64,000 nucleotides of DNA from Allopontixanthobacter confluentis (GCF_009827615.1 NZ_WTYU01000001.1:1509001-1573000); one strand, 5' to 3'; positions 27,761 through 37,054 are shown, counted from the stretch's first letter. Made by a program: numbers and translations. The notes: a model not told the origin generated them from the sequence alone.

Positions 27761-28649
27761 AATTTTAGCTTGCCAGCCTCGACTCTGATCAGACGAGCCA
27801 GATTTTCAACCCGCGGTGAGCGGGTCGTCCGCTTCAGCGTGATGAGGTGAAGTTGGAGGATGCTGGGTTGAGGTAATGACGCGATCGATAGTTTTTTGCG
27901 CTCCGGGAAAGCCAGGACCCCGCTACGGGGAAGGATCGAATAGGCTAATCCTTGCGCAACCGGCGCGGGGATCTGGCCTATCTGATTTACAAAGCTGCGG
28001 ACGGGCAGGCGTTCTGCGCCGCGGTATTCGCTGGCAAAGTTGGCTCCGAGAACCGCATCGGCATATAATGCCCCGCCGGGGTGCTGGACGAGGCCCAGCG
28101 CTTGCAGGTTCTCGAACTCGGGTAGGCGCCCTTCCCATTCGAGCGCCAAGGTCAGGTCGAGAGGTTCCGGGCCCAAGTGCTCGCTGCCAGACGCGGGTGG
28201 CGCGGTGCATCCCCAACTATGCCGACATCATAGGTTCCTGCCAAAACCGCGGAGACGATGCTCTCTTCGGGCGCCGCGGTCAGAAGCGCTGAGATTTCCG
28301 GAGCCCCGGCCATCCAGGCAAGCAAGCTGGGATAGAGCAGCATCGCGAAACTGCCCGAACAGGCAACGCTGACCACTCCTCGATCCTCATCCTCCAGGCT
28401 TTCGAGAAACTCCCGCTCCTCGCGCTAACGTGCACGCGCCATCGAAAGGGTCTTCTCGCCGGCTTCGGTGAGGACAAAACCGGGCGTATCCCGCTCTATC
28501 AGCGATTTGCCCAGCTGCTGTTCCAACTTGGCGATGTGCTGGGACATCCCGGGCTGGGTCATGTTGAGCCGCAAGGCAGCGCGCGTGAAGTGGCCCTCCT
28601 CACAAAGGACGGTGAAAGATCTCAGCCAATGCGAATTGAGCTCTGTCAT
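27757..28649 (-). pseudogene. LysR-family regulator, broken
   Basis: The N-terminal part (28649 to 28425) is a good LysR helix-turn-helix (LNSHWLRSFTVLCEEGHFTRAALRLNMTQPGMSQHIAKLEQQLG). An in-frame TAG follows MARAR; the same frame then continues with EEREFLESLEDED and VVSVACSGSFAMLLYPSLLAW, the start of an effector domain. Near 28210 the frame shifts, and the C-terminal part resumes in another frame (PEPLDLTLALEWEGRLPEFENLQALGLVQ..., to 27757). One nonsense and one frameshift mutation therefore inactivate it. It is divergent from the intact VOC gene, its presumed former target. Confidence 0.8.
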
Positions 28650-28741
28650 AACACAGTGTTATCATACTTATACCAGATTATAATTTCAAATTGTTGCGCG
28701 GAAGGTCGATATCGGGGGGGCGGACATTGAAAGGATAAACC

Positions 28742-29239
28742 ATGAACCTATCGCCCACGACCTTCTCGCATATCGGTCTCTCGGTTCCCGACCTCGAGGC
28801 TGCCGTCAAATTCTACACCAAAGTCCTCGGCCTTTACACCATTATGGAACCAACCGAGGTGTTCGAGGACGAAAGCCCGATCGGCGTCATGTGCACGGAT
28901 GTGTTCGGTCCTTACTGGAAGTCGCTAAAGATCGCCCATCTCCCGACGGCCGACCGTGTAGGCATCGAGATCTTCGAGTTCCCCGAGAATTACGCACCCG
29001 ACAGCAATCTCGACCACAAACGCCACGGGACGTTCCACTTCTGCGTGCAGGATCCGGACGTCGAGGGGCTGGTCGAAAAGATCATCGCGGCAGGCGGCAA
29101 GCAGCGCATGCCCATTCGTGAATATTACCCCGGCGAGAAGCCCTATCGCATGTGCTACGTCGAAGATCCGTTCGGCATCGTTTTCGAGGTCTACAGCCAC
29201 AGCTACGAACTGACCTATTCGGAAGGCGCATATTCGTAA
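28742..29239 (+). CDS. VOC-superfamily protein (glyoxalase/dioxygenase fold)
   Basis: 165 residues. Pattern of paired beta-alpha-beta modules: FSHIGLSVPDLEAAVKFYTKVLGL at the N-terminus and FHFCVQDPDVEGLVEKIIAAGGK then YVEDPFGIVFEVYSHSYE at the C-terminus. His in SHIGLS, His in GTFHFCV and Glu in VFEVYSHS are candidate metal ligands. VOC proteins include glyoxalase I, extradiol dioxygenases and isomerases; the reaction here cannot be stated. GC-rich relative to neighbouring spacers. Its divergent LysR gene is broken, so its control is probably lost or altered. Confidence 0.85.
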   Translation: MNLSPTTFSHIGLSVPDLEAAVKFYTKVLGLYTIMEPTEVFEDESPIGVMCTDVFGPYWKSLKIAHLPTADRVGIEIFEFPENYAPDSNLDHKRHGTFHFCVQDPDVEGLVEKIIAAGGKQRMPIREYYPGEKPYRMCYVEDPFGIVFEVYSHSYELTYSEGAYS

Positions 29240-29360
29240 ATCTCAGCACTGAGCGGGAGGTGGCAAATCCTCTCGCTCAGCTTGCTTTACCGTCTAAAAT
29301 TTCCGACCGCTTTCGACCCAAAAACAGAAATGAGCGACAGCGAGACCGTTTCCGAAAACA

Positions 29361-29460
29361 TGTCATTTGATCGAATAGAACTTGAAGCCCGAAATTGGGC
29401 CGCAAACGGACCGTCCGCTTCCGGTGCGAATTGCAGGAAAAGCGGACTATCTGCCAACGA
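29361..29460. repeat. Interspersed repeat copy 3 (just before the Avs-like locus)
   Basis: Has CATTTGATCGAATAGAACTT, GCCCGAAATTGGGCCG, GGACCGTCCGCTT and AAAAGCGGACTATCTGCC. The first two words recur almost unchanged at 38128-38165, so this copy and copy 6 share a longer module. Nothing else recognisable lies in 29240-29620. Confidence 0.65.
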
Positions 29461-29620
29461 CTCCATTTCACCTGCTCCATGAGCACTCAGTCAGGCCAGG
29501 TGGCAAGCCGAACGAAGAATGGGAAGCATGGCTCGACCGCTAAACGCCCATAAGTTGCAAATGGAGAAAATCCCCAAGTATCGCTTTAAATAACATGTCA
29601 GAATCAATAGAGATTTAGCG

Positions 29621-32062
29621 ATGGCCCCGATGAATCCTGTAAGTCCCAGCCGCGATGGGGATCAGTTCCACTACATTCGAGGCGCTCAACTCAGCTTGGG
29701 TCTGCTTAAACCGGATCGCGATCTGGTCGCTGTCTCGATTGAAGGCGTGCCGAGTTCTGATGATAGTACGGCTGGCGTGGAAGTGATCGATCTTGGGCTT
29801 TTCTATGGAAGCACGGAGCTCGAGAAAGCTAGACGGATCCACTACAGACAGTTCAAACACTCGACGCTCAGGTCTGAAGAGCCAATGACGTCAAGCGACC
29901 TAAAGAAAACGCTTGTCGGCTTTGCAGAGCGATATGCCAGCCTTGCTGAGAAGTTCAGCGCCGCTGATATTGCCGACCGGTTTCGGTTTGAGTTCGAAAC
30001 AAATCGACCCATTGCGCAAGGTGCTAGCAACGCACTCACGGAACTTCGTGATGGTGTGGAAGGCGCACATTCGAAATATCTGCGCCAACATGTCCCCCTC
30101 AAGGGCGAGCCTCTAAGAAAGTTTGCAAAGCTAGTCCGGTTGATCCCGTCGGTTCCAGATTTCTTGACCCAAAGGAGAATGCTTACACACGACACCCGAG
30201 CGTATCTGCCTGATGCTGACAGGGATGCCCCCCTTCAGCTTCTGAACTTGGTGACAACCAAGGCAACAAGTGAAGGCGCGAGCGAGCGGGCTATTAGAGA
30301 CCTCGATGTGCTTCACGCACTCGGAGTTAGCTACGATGATCTATATCCGGCTGAACCCCGTTTCGACCCAGTCGAGAACGTCCTAGTCAGAGAGCCAGCA
30401 AGGACCTTAGCTCAAAAAATAATTGATGGCTCGGATTCTGTCATCGTTCAGGCTGACGGCGGGGTAGGGAAGTCAGTCTTCGCGCAACAACTCCACTCGC
30501 TCATGCCGCATGGAAGCACGGTCTTTGTCTATGACTGCTTTGGGGCAGGTAGCTATCGCGCTCTCAGCGGCTACCGGCATAGGGCGCGGGACGTAGCTGT
30601 CCAAATCGCAAACGAAATGTCGTCAGCTGGCCTTTGTGACCCTTTGATCCCTACGACGAAAGCCGATGATACGGCTTTTTGCAGGGCATTTTTGGCCAGA
30701 ATCGACCAAGCCAGCGAGCAACTGGCGGCTAATCCCGACGCTTTACTTCTCATAGTATTGGACGCTGCAGACAACAGCGAGGCAGCTGCGAGGGAGGCGG
30801 GGCAAGGACATAGCTTTGCTCGGATGCTCTTGCAGGAACGGTTCCCTAAGAATGTTAGGCTTGTGCTCACAGCGAGGCCCCATCGCGTGGAGACCCTTGC
30901 CCCTCCGTCGGATACCGCTCTTCTAGAACTTTCGCCTTTCTCGGAATCCGAGACTGCGCGAAACCTCGAGCAGCGCGGAGTGACTGCGACATCCCCCGAA
31001 GTTAAGGAGTTTCATCGACTAACTTCCAACAATCCACGAGTTCAATCAGTTGCGCTCGAACAGGGCGGGCCCATGCGCGATGTCCTTGGCAGGCTCGGCA
31101 CGGCACCATTGACCGTTGAGGATACTATCCAAGCGCTGCTGAAGCGCGCAGTGTCAAATGCTAAGCAAACCGGTGGCAGCGCCGAGGCTGAACAAATCGA
31201 TCAAATATGTTCGGCATTGGCGATCCTAAGGCCATTCGTGCCTCTCAAACTTGTGGCCGATACTGCTGGAGTTAGTGAAGGCCTTGTCCGGAGCTTCGCC
31301 AACGACCTGAAAGGCCCGCTGCTCATTCGAGAGAATGCGGTCCAGTTTCGTGACGAACCCACAGAGCACTGGTTTCAGGAGACCTTTGGTCCCCAAGGCG
31401 ATACTCTTAGCCATTTCATCGACAGATTGCGGCCATTAACAACGAATAGCGCTTACGCTGCTGCTGTCCTGCCCCAAATGATGCTTGAGGCGGGCCAGCT
31501 CGAAGAACTGGTCGAGATTACACTTGAGGGCAAGGCGCTTCCTACGAACAATGAAATCGCGCGCCGCGACGTGGAGATGCAGCGCCTTCAGTTCGCCTTA
31601 AAAGCCGCCATACAAGCCGAGCGTTTCAAAGATGCTACGACCTTGGCGATGAAAGCCGGAGGCAACGCAGCGGTAGAGGAACGACAGCAGTTGCTGATCG
31701 GTGAGAACACGGATCTTGCCGCTCGCTTCCTTGAGCCGAATCAGATCCTCGAGATGATCTCACGACGGGAGGTCAGTGGGGGAGATTGGATGGGCTCAGA
31801 CTATGCTTATCGGGCAGCGCTCCTATCCGTCCAACCAGAGCTGGCTGGCGATGCCAGCAAGGAACTCCGCTTCACTCAAAGCTGGCTTGGGCAATGGGCC
31901 GCTATGATCAGAGATGGGAAAGAGCACATAGGTTCGCCAACGGATGAAGATCGTGCAGCGATGCTGTTCGCGGAGCTGAACATCAATGGCGCTGACCGCT
32001 GTGCGTCGCACCTGCGACACTGGACTCACAGAGAAGTTTCCTTCCGTACTGGCCGCTTGTAA
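29621..32062 (+). CDS. N-terminal open segment of the Avs-like gene (nuclease + NTPase, 813 aa)
   Basis: If the TAA at 32060 is a true stop, a protein of 813 residues with the complete predicted nuclease and NTPase domains but only about 250 residues of the helical sensor region would be made. It ends ...SHLRHWTHREVSFRTGRL. In Avs proteins the C-terminal region recognises phage proteins and drives tetramer formation, so the product would probably be unresponsive or miscontrolled. Listed separately since it is the longest product certain to be translated from the first start. Confidence 0.6.
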   Translation: MAPMNPVSPSRDGDQFHYIRGAQLSLGLLKPDRDLVAVSIEGVPSSDDSTAGVEVIDLGLFYGSTELEKARRIHYRQFKHSTLRSEEPMTSSDLKKTLVGFAERYASLAEKFSAADIADRFRFEFETNRPIAQGASNALTELRDGVEGAHSKYLRQHVPLKGEPLRKFAKLVRLIPSVPDFLTQRRMLTHDTRAYLPDADRDAPLQLLNLVTTKATSEGASERAIRDLDVLHALGVSYDDLYPAEPRFDPVENVLVREPARTLAQKIIDGSDSVIVQADGGVGKSVFAQQLHSLMPHGSTVFVYDCFGAGSYRALSGYRHRARDVAVQIANEMSSAGLCDPLIPTTKADDTAFCRAFLARIDQASEQLAANPDALLLIVLDAADNSEAAAREAGQGHSFARMLLQERFPKNVRLVLTARPHRVETLAPPSDTALLELSPFSESETARNLEQRGVTATSPEVKEFHRLTSNNPRVQSVALEQGGPMRDVLGRLGTAPLTVEDTIQALLKRAVSNAKQTGGSAEAEQIDQICSALAILRPFVPLKLVADTAGVSEGLVRSFANDLKGPLLIRENAVQFRDEPTEHWFQETFGPQGDTLSHFIDRLRPLTTNSAYAAAVLPQMMLEAGQLEELVEITLEGKALPTNNEIARRDVEMQRLQFALKAAIQAERFKDATTLAMKAGGNAAVEERQQLLIGENTDLAARFLEPNQILEMISRREVSGGDWMGSDYAYRAALLSVQPELAGDASKELRFTQSWLGQWAAMIRDGKEHIGSPTDEDRAAMLFAELNINGADRCASHLRHWTHREVSFRTGRL

Positions 32063-32152
32063 GCTCGGCGTCTCGTCGATGCTGGCCGCTTCGATGACCT
32101 AGATAACCTTGCTGCTGCGGCGGGCAACGATCTCGGGCTGATTCTCGCGATC

Positions 32153-34924
32153 GTGCTTGAGCTCTCATTGGTTGGCCACCTTCCTCCGAAAGCGGCTGTT
32201 GGACGCGCCATCAAACTGGTGGCGAGCAAGCATGTGAAGGTCAGCCCGCCATCGGACTATCGCGGTGAGGAGACGCTAGTACTAAACATAGCGCAGCTCG
32301 TTATGGCAGCTGCAAAATACAAGCTTTTGCCCCGCCGAAAACTGGCATCGGTGCTTGGGCGATACCTCCCAAAGGATCCACCGCGTGCCCTTTGCTCGCG
32401 TTTCCAGACGGAGCAGGGCCGACGCTTTGCTTACCTAAGAGCACATTCGGTTCGAGCATCCCTCAGATCTGAAACGGTCGAGCAGACCCAAGTTGCGGAG
32501 CCTAAGTTAAAAAAGCTGCTCAACCGCAAAGGGTACCAAAGCGACGGTGACCTAGTTCGTTTCGAGCAGCAAACTGCAGCGCTTCTTCCTTGGCATAAAC
32601 TTTGGTGCGATTTTGAGCTGGGCCGGATCCAAGAGTGCCAAATGGGCACGATGTTAAATGAAGCGGCGGTTAATAGCAGGAAGGCAGAGGATCGTCTCTA
32701 CGGCGAGCGCTCTGCCACAGTGGATGAGATTGCATCGATATGGTCCATGATCCTCTCAGCTGTGCATACTTCTCCAGGTTGGCAAAGTTTGGCGGACTGG
32801 CGAGACAATTTAAAGCATCCCTTGCCAGTATATGTTTCAGTGAATGTGATCAGGAGAGCAGCTCGTTCCGGAAACGCTGCGGCGGCTCTAGATTGGGCAT
32901 CCTACGCTTCGATTCTTCATTCTCCCGTCAGAGAGGACGCAGAGTCGAAAGCCGATGGGTTTCTATCAATATCAAGGGCGATACTGGTGGCCAGCGAGGC
33001 CGAGGCAAAGCATTACTTTGACCAAGCGGTTATGGCAGGAGCGGAGATTGGCCAAGAGAACCTCTCTCGTTGGACAGCATTAATTGAACTGGCGCTTGCG
33101 TGTAGAATGGATGGCTTTGACCACCCCGAGCTTGCGTATGGATTCTCTCGAGCGGCAGAGCTTACCGAGCAACACGATGCAAGTCAGAAGTACTTCGATT
33201 GGGATGGGACCGTTCGAGCACTTGCTGCGCTGTCCCCTAGGTCTGTCCCAGCTATTCTCAGTAGGTGGGCGGATCGACGCGTCGGTGATCAAGGAAGACT
33301 GGCTCCGGCTGCATTTCTAGGGCTCGCCCGTGAAGGACACCTCACAGGAAACTCCTGCTTCGCCTTGCTGCCATTTCGATGGCGATGGACGTATTCTGAG
33401 CTTCTTGAGCAGGCTTTCGCGTCTGCACAGAGCGAGACACACTTGTCAGTGCGCGAGGGCCTTTTCTTTAGGTACGTGCAGCATCTTCGGCTTGGCTCGC
33501 GAGAATGGTCCAAGATTGGAGATGTATTATCCGGTGCAGGCCTATCCCCGCATCTTGCTCACGAGCAGATGGCCCAGATGGAGTTGCGCGAGAAGATAGA
33601 ACGAGATCGAACGAAGGATCATTATCGGACACCAAGCTCCTCCGCGAAGACCGCCAAAGAGGTGGATCTGACAGATATAGATTGGACGACGGCCGGCGGA
33701 ATTCTTGATGCCAATGAACGTTTCAAGAAGGGGGAGGGCTGGCTTGAACCTTCCAAGTTCTTTGCTACAGCCATCAAGGCTACTCCCGTAGGAAAAGAGC
33801 CAGCGTTATTTGGTGCTCTAGATGAAGCGGGATTAGTCCATCTGTATGATTTGAGTTCGCTCTTATCTACGGTGCCGGTCTCTTGGCGACGTCGTCCTGC
33901 AGTTAATGCCGCCTTAGACGAGCTCATTCTCTCGACGTTCAAAAGAGACTGCTTCTCGGTCCAGGCCAGCAATCTTTTTCAAGTCCTTTCGCTCGAGGAT
34001 GCTGTGGCCGGATCCGGTCTCACAAAGCAAGGTCTCGCCTCGGAAGTCGTCAGAGCGATCGCATCGTCGTCTGTTGATCCTGGGAGCCAGGCAATGTTTC
34101 AGCTCGCCGGTCTCTTGGCGATCTTGCTCAACCCCGAGGAGGCAAAAGATGCGTTGAAAACAGCTCTGGAGTTCTATGAGCAGTTTCATGAGGCTGAGGA
34201 TGGCGATGGGCCTTGGTCTGAGGCGTTAGAGCCACCCGAGAGTGTGAGCGAAAGCTTAGCAGGATATGTTTTTGCGGCGCTTGGTTCGCCGGAGCCATCT
34301 CGAAGGTGGGAGGCCGCGCATTGCATCTACCTGTTAGCTTCGGTTGGCGACAAAGAGATGCTGCGCAACATTATTTCATTCGCCATGGGCGGCCAAGCGA
34401 CAGCTTTCCATGGTCATCAGCTATTCTTCTACGAGCTGAATGCGCAGCAGTGGTTGATGATTGGGCTGGCGAGGTCAGCCTTAGACAAGCCGGAGGCCAT
34501 AGGGGCGGTTGCCGATTATCTGCGGTCAAAGGCAACCCGCTCAAATCAGCATGTTCTAATAAGGCATTTTGCCGCGAAAGCGTTGCGAGAGTTAGCTCGT
34601 GGTGGAGCGTTGTCTCTTGGTGCTGCCGAAGTCTCTAAGTTGTCAATGATCGACGAAGGCGCTTTGCCGCCCCTTGACGTCGCCAATCGTGGCCATGCTC
34701 CTGACCATGCAGATGTGGAACGGAAGTATGAGGACGCACGCTTCCATTTCGACATAGATTTTCGGAAATACTACATGTCACCGCTCGCCAGTGCTTTCGG
34801 CCTGTTTGAGGCTGAGATCGAGATTGAGGCTGAGCGAGTGATTGCTGATGATTGGGGACTTACATTTTCCGGCCGCTATGATGAGGATGAACGAGCGAAA
34901 CGTGGTTTTTTTTCGAGACTATAG
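32153..34924 (+). CDS. Middle open segment of the Avs-like gene (helical sensor region)
   Basis: Same frame as the preceding segment; the intervening codons 32063-32152 (ARRLVDAGRFDDLDNLAAAAGNDLG...) are open and continue the helical repeat pattern, so this is not an independent gene although a GTG at 32153 could be used as a start. 923 residues, rich in paired helices (for example VIRRAARSGNAAAALDWASYASILH, ALDEAGLVHLYDLSSLL). No enzymatic motif seen. It ends prematurely at 34924 after the T8 tract. Confidence 0.45.
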   Translation: MLELSLVGHLPPKAAVGRAIKLVASKHVKVSPPSDYRGEETLVLNIAQLVMAAAKYKLLPRRKLASVLGRYLPKDPPRALCSRFQTEQGRRFAYLRAHSVRASLRSETVEQTQVAEPKLKKLLNRKGYQSDGDLVRFEQQTAALLPWHKLWCDFELGRIQECQMGTMLNEAAVNSRKAEDRLYGERSATVDEIASIWSMILSAVHTSPGWQSLADWRDNLKHPLPVYVSVNVIRRAARSGNAAAALDWASYASILHSPVREDAESKADGFLSISRAILVASEAEAKHYFDQAVMAGAEIGQENLSRWTALIELALACRMDGFDHPELAYGFSRAAELTEQHDASQKYFDWDGTVRALAALSPRSVPAILSRWADRRVGDQGRLAPAAFLGLAREGHLTGNSCFALLPFRWRWTYSELLEQAFASAQSETHLSVREGLFFRYVQHLRLGSREWSKIGDVLSGAGLSPHLAHEQMAQMELREKIERDRTKDHYRTPSSSAKTAKEVDLTDIDWTTAGGILDANERFKKGEGWLEPSKFFATAIKATPVGKEPALFGALDEAGLVHLYDLSSLLSTVPVSWRRRPAVNAALDELILSTFKRDCFSVQASNLFQVLSLEDAVAGSGLTKQGLASEVVRAIASSSVDPGSQAMFQLAGLLAILLNPEEAKDALKTALEFYEQFHEAEDGDGPWSEALEPPESVSESLAGYVFAALGSPEPSRRWEAAHCIYLLASVGDKEMLRNIISFAMGGQATAFHGHQLFFYELNAQQWLMIGLARSALDKPEAIGAVADYLRSKATRSNQHVLIRHFAAKALRELARGGALSLGAAEVSKLSMIDEGALPPLDVANRGHAPDHADVERKYEDARFHFDIDFRKYYMSPLASAFGLFEAEIEIEAERVIADDWGLTFSGRYDEDERAKRGFFSRL
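34906..34913 (+). other. T8 homopolymer at the frameshift site in the Avs-like gene
   Basis: Eight consecutive T follow CGTGG. With seven T the frame reads RGFFRDYSRRSRH and continues to 35846; with eight it ends at TAG after SRL. Homopolymers of this length are prone to slipped-strand change and also to basecalling error. Confidence 0.8.
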
Positions 34925-35838
34925 CCGTCGCAGCCGACACAGTGTCCAAGCAGATGATCTCGACTTCTATCTCGCCTATCACGCAACCATGGTGGTGGCT
35001 GGCAAACTGCTAGAACGCCTACCTGCGTACGAAAATCCAACCGATCCTCTAGACGACTACCGAACCTATTCGAGTTGGTTGGGAGATCAAATGCTAGTTC
35101 GCTCCGACGGGTATTGGCTCTTTGATCGTCGGGATCCTTGGCCTGTTTACGAGGATATTGATTGGGCCGCTGAGAAGGATGAAGACTGGCTTGCGTCCAT
35201 CAAGAACTATGACGTTCAACACCTCGTTTTCCCGAGCCCAGAGAAGGTGGCGATTTGGGGGTATTGGACAGAACGGTATGATCGAAGAGAGCAGACAGTC
35301 ATGGTCCGGAGTGCACTCGTTAGCCCTTCAAATGCCGATGCATTGGTAAGGGCAGTGGGTGATCAAGGTCATTATGACTTTGTGCTGCCATCCTTCGAGG
35401 ATTTCGGCGAGATCGACGAAGGACAGTTCGTTCTAAAGGGCTGGGTTACAGAGGAAGGGCGGCACGACGGACTGGACGCAAACGATCCTTGGGCTGCAGA
35501 AATGAGCAAGCGCGTGGATGTTCCGCAAGAAGAGTTCCGTGACAAACTCCGTGCTAAGTCAAAAGACCTTGGCAGAAAGTGGGGCTCTGGAAAGGGCGAA
35601 CTCTTTTGGAGCGAGGTCTGGAGCGAGGCTGAAGAGCAATCAACTTGGAGGCAGTCTGGTGATCGGCTTTTGGCGAACCGGATCGCTCTTCAAGATTTGA
35701 TTGCCTCAACGGGACGAAGTATCGTTCTGGAGGTATTCGTTGAGCGCAGGATCAATCGGCGGGAATACGAGAGCGCTATTGAATCGGGGGGCAATACGAA
35801 CCCATTCAAGCGCGAGTTCTTCATCGTGGAGAATGGGG

Positions 35839-36549
35839 ATGACTGAAGAAGAGTTCCAGGATGCCACTCTTCTCGGCAAAAAGCTCGTTGAAGAACTAAA
35901 GCGCAGTGATGATCCTGAGGTAGACACCCTTTCACGGTGGATGGCGCACTACATTGCCGAACTCATCGTTCGGGCAGAAAGCGCTAGCGGGTTTGATGCC
36001 GAAGAGATCCGGAAAGACTGCAAAAGGACCATTCTTGAACTCTGGAAGCACAGGTCGGGTTTCCCAAGATCACGCCCGTTTTCAGAGTTAGAGCCTGTTT
36101 CATTGACCCTGCAGGCACTGCAGCCGGAGGAAAAGAACCCGTTCTATCGACAGGAAGTTCTTCAGAAGATCGAAAGTGAGAAGCTCGAGGGGGAGATAGC
36201 AACGTTTTTAGGTTTGGCTCTCGAGGTCGACTACTTGGCGAGAGTCTTGATTTCCGAACTGATCGACGGAGCAGTTGCTCACGCGGGGGCAGAAAACGCG
36301 GCTTGGGTCAAGGCGGCGAAGCCCGTGGTGGAAGAGAACGACAATCTGCTGGAGCTAGCTGTCTGGTTGGAAGATCATGATAGTAAGTCAGAAAGATCTG
36401 CCGGATTGATCCGAAAGCTCCAGCTGGAACGTTTAGAGCGAGTTTCGAGATTTATCGAATTCGTGGAATTGTACCGCCGCGGTCTGGAGAAGAATTCAGG
36501 GTTAGATTCTATCGCCTCGGGACATGAAAAAGACGCTAAAAAATATTAA
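35839..36549 (+). CDS. Small helical partner protein of the Avs-like locus, unknown function
   Basis: About 236 residues. The start at 35839 (MTEEEFQDATLLGKKLVEEL) has GGAG 7 bases upstream; ATG 35833 is an alternative. Either way it overlaps the 3' end of the Avs-like gene by 8-14 bases, so the two are translationally coupled. Predicted almost all helical, acidic, with no signal peptide or membrane segment (SRWMAHYIAELIVRAESASG, LEGEIATFLGLALEVDYLARVLISELIDGAVAH, LIRKLQLERLERVSRFIEFVELYRRGLEK). No family recognised. AVAST type III systems are described as a DUF4297-STAND protein with a second gene, so this may be the corresponding partner; that is inference from context. Confidence 0.75.
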   Translation: MTEEEFQDATLLGKKLVEELKRSDDPEVDTLSRWMAHYIAELIVRAESASGFDAEEIRKDCKRTILELWKHRSGFPRSRPFSELEPVSLTLQALQPEEKNPFYRQEVLQKIESEKLEGEIATFLGLALEVDYLARVLISELIDGAVAHAGAENAAWVKAAKPVVEENDNLLELAVWLEDHDSKSERSAGLIRKLQLERLERVSRFIEFVELYRRGLEKNSGLDSIASGHEKDAKKY

Positions 36550-36786
36550 CGACAGAATGTTGAAATTGCCCCCTGGTCCGCTGTGGATCAAGCGTCCTGA
36601 GGTGGCTGGCGATCTCACCGCCTGCGAGCATGACGAGCTCGGGCCACGAGGATGCATTGGCACTTCTCGACGCTAATGCAACCGATGGGCTTCGAACACT
36701 CAACTAAACCGCTACCCGATTTTCGCTCTTCAAAAGAGCCCTTCAGGATGGTCCGAAATTGTAGCCATGCCGAGCTGCCTTATCTG

Positions 36787-37031
36787 TTGTCCGCTTTCAA
36801 GCAATTGGCGCCGGAGCTTCAATGACCGAAATGGGGGCGCAAAGCGGACGCCAAACCATCACCGGGCAAATGTGAGCTTTCGCTCTTTGGCTATCAAAAG
36901 CGGACTGTCGCAAAACAACCCAGTTCTTGCCGTTCAGTAGCGTTTGGCATTTCACCGTAGCAGACCGTCCGCTAAACCCACGTTTGAGATAAAAGCAGAC
37001 CAGCCGCTAACGACCCAATTGCTGCCGTTGG
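36787..37031. repeat. Interspersed repeat copy 4 (composite, just after the Avs-like locus)
   Basis: Contains TTGTCCGCTTTC, AAAGCGGACGCC, AAAAGCGGACTGTCGC, CAACCCAGTTCTTGCCGTTC + AGTAGCG, and GAGATAAAAGCAGACC with AACGACCCAATTGCTGCCG. The segment 36903-37031 aligns over its length with copy 2. With copy 3 it brackets the Avs-like locus. The stretch 36550-36786 holds a 39-codon frame (36557-36676) that I cannot assign and is probably a remnant. Confidence 0.7.
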
Positions 37032-37054
37032 AAGATTGCTTTATCTGGCTGCAT

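Larger units (their letters stand above)
29621..35846 (+). pseudogene. Avs-like STAND NTPase with Cap4/DUF4297-type nuclease N-terminus; interrupted by one stop and one frameshift
   Basis: Read as one gene it would encode about 2,074 residues. Residues 1-170 look like a Cap4/DUF4297 nuclease (RDGDQFHYIRGAQLSLGLL, SIEGVPSSDD, VEVIDL and YRQFKHS with Gln77/Lys79 in the ExK place). The STAND/NACHT-like ATPase follows: Walker A GGVGKS (280-285), Walker B LLLIVLDAADN (Asp381), then VLTARPH and LSPFSESETARNL. The remaining 1,500 residues are helical and repeat-like, as in target-sensing C-termini of Avs proteins. Codon 814 is TAA (32060-32062); the same frame then runs on to 34924. At 34906-34913 a T8 tract shifts the frame by +1; removal of one T joins GRYDEDERAKRGFF to RDYSRRSRHSVQ and continues to 35846. 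Lower GC than the core. Could also be two sequencing errors. Confidence 0.75.

Noticed and set aside
36557-36676. A 39-codon frame (MLKLPPGPLWIKRPEVAGDL...) after the Avs partner gene
   Set aside because: Too short, without ribosome-binding site or recognisable family; probably a remnant.
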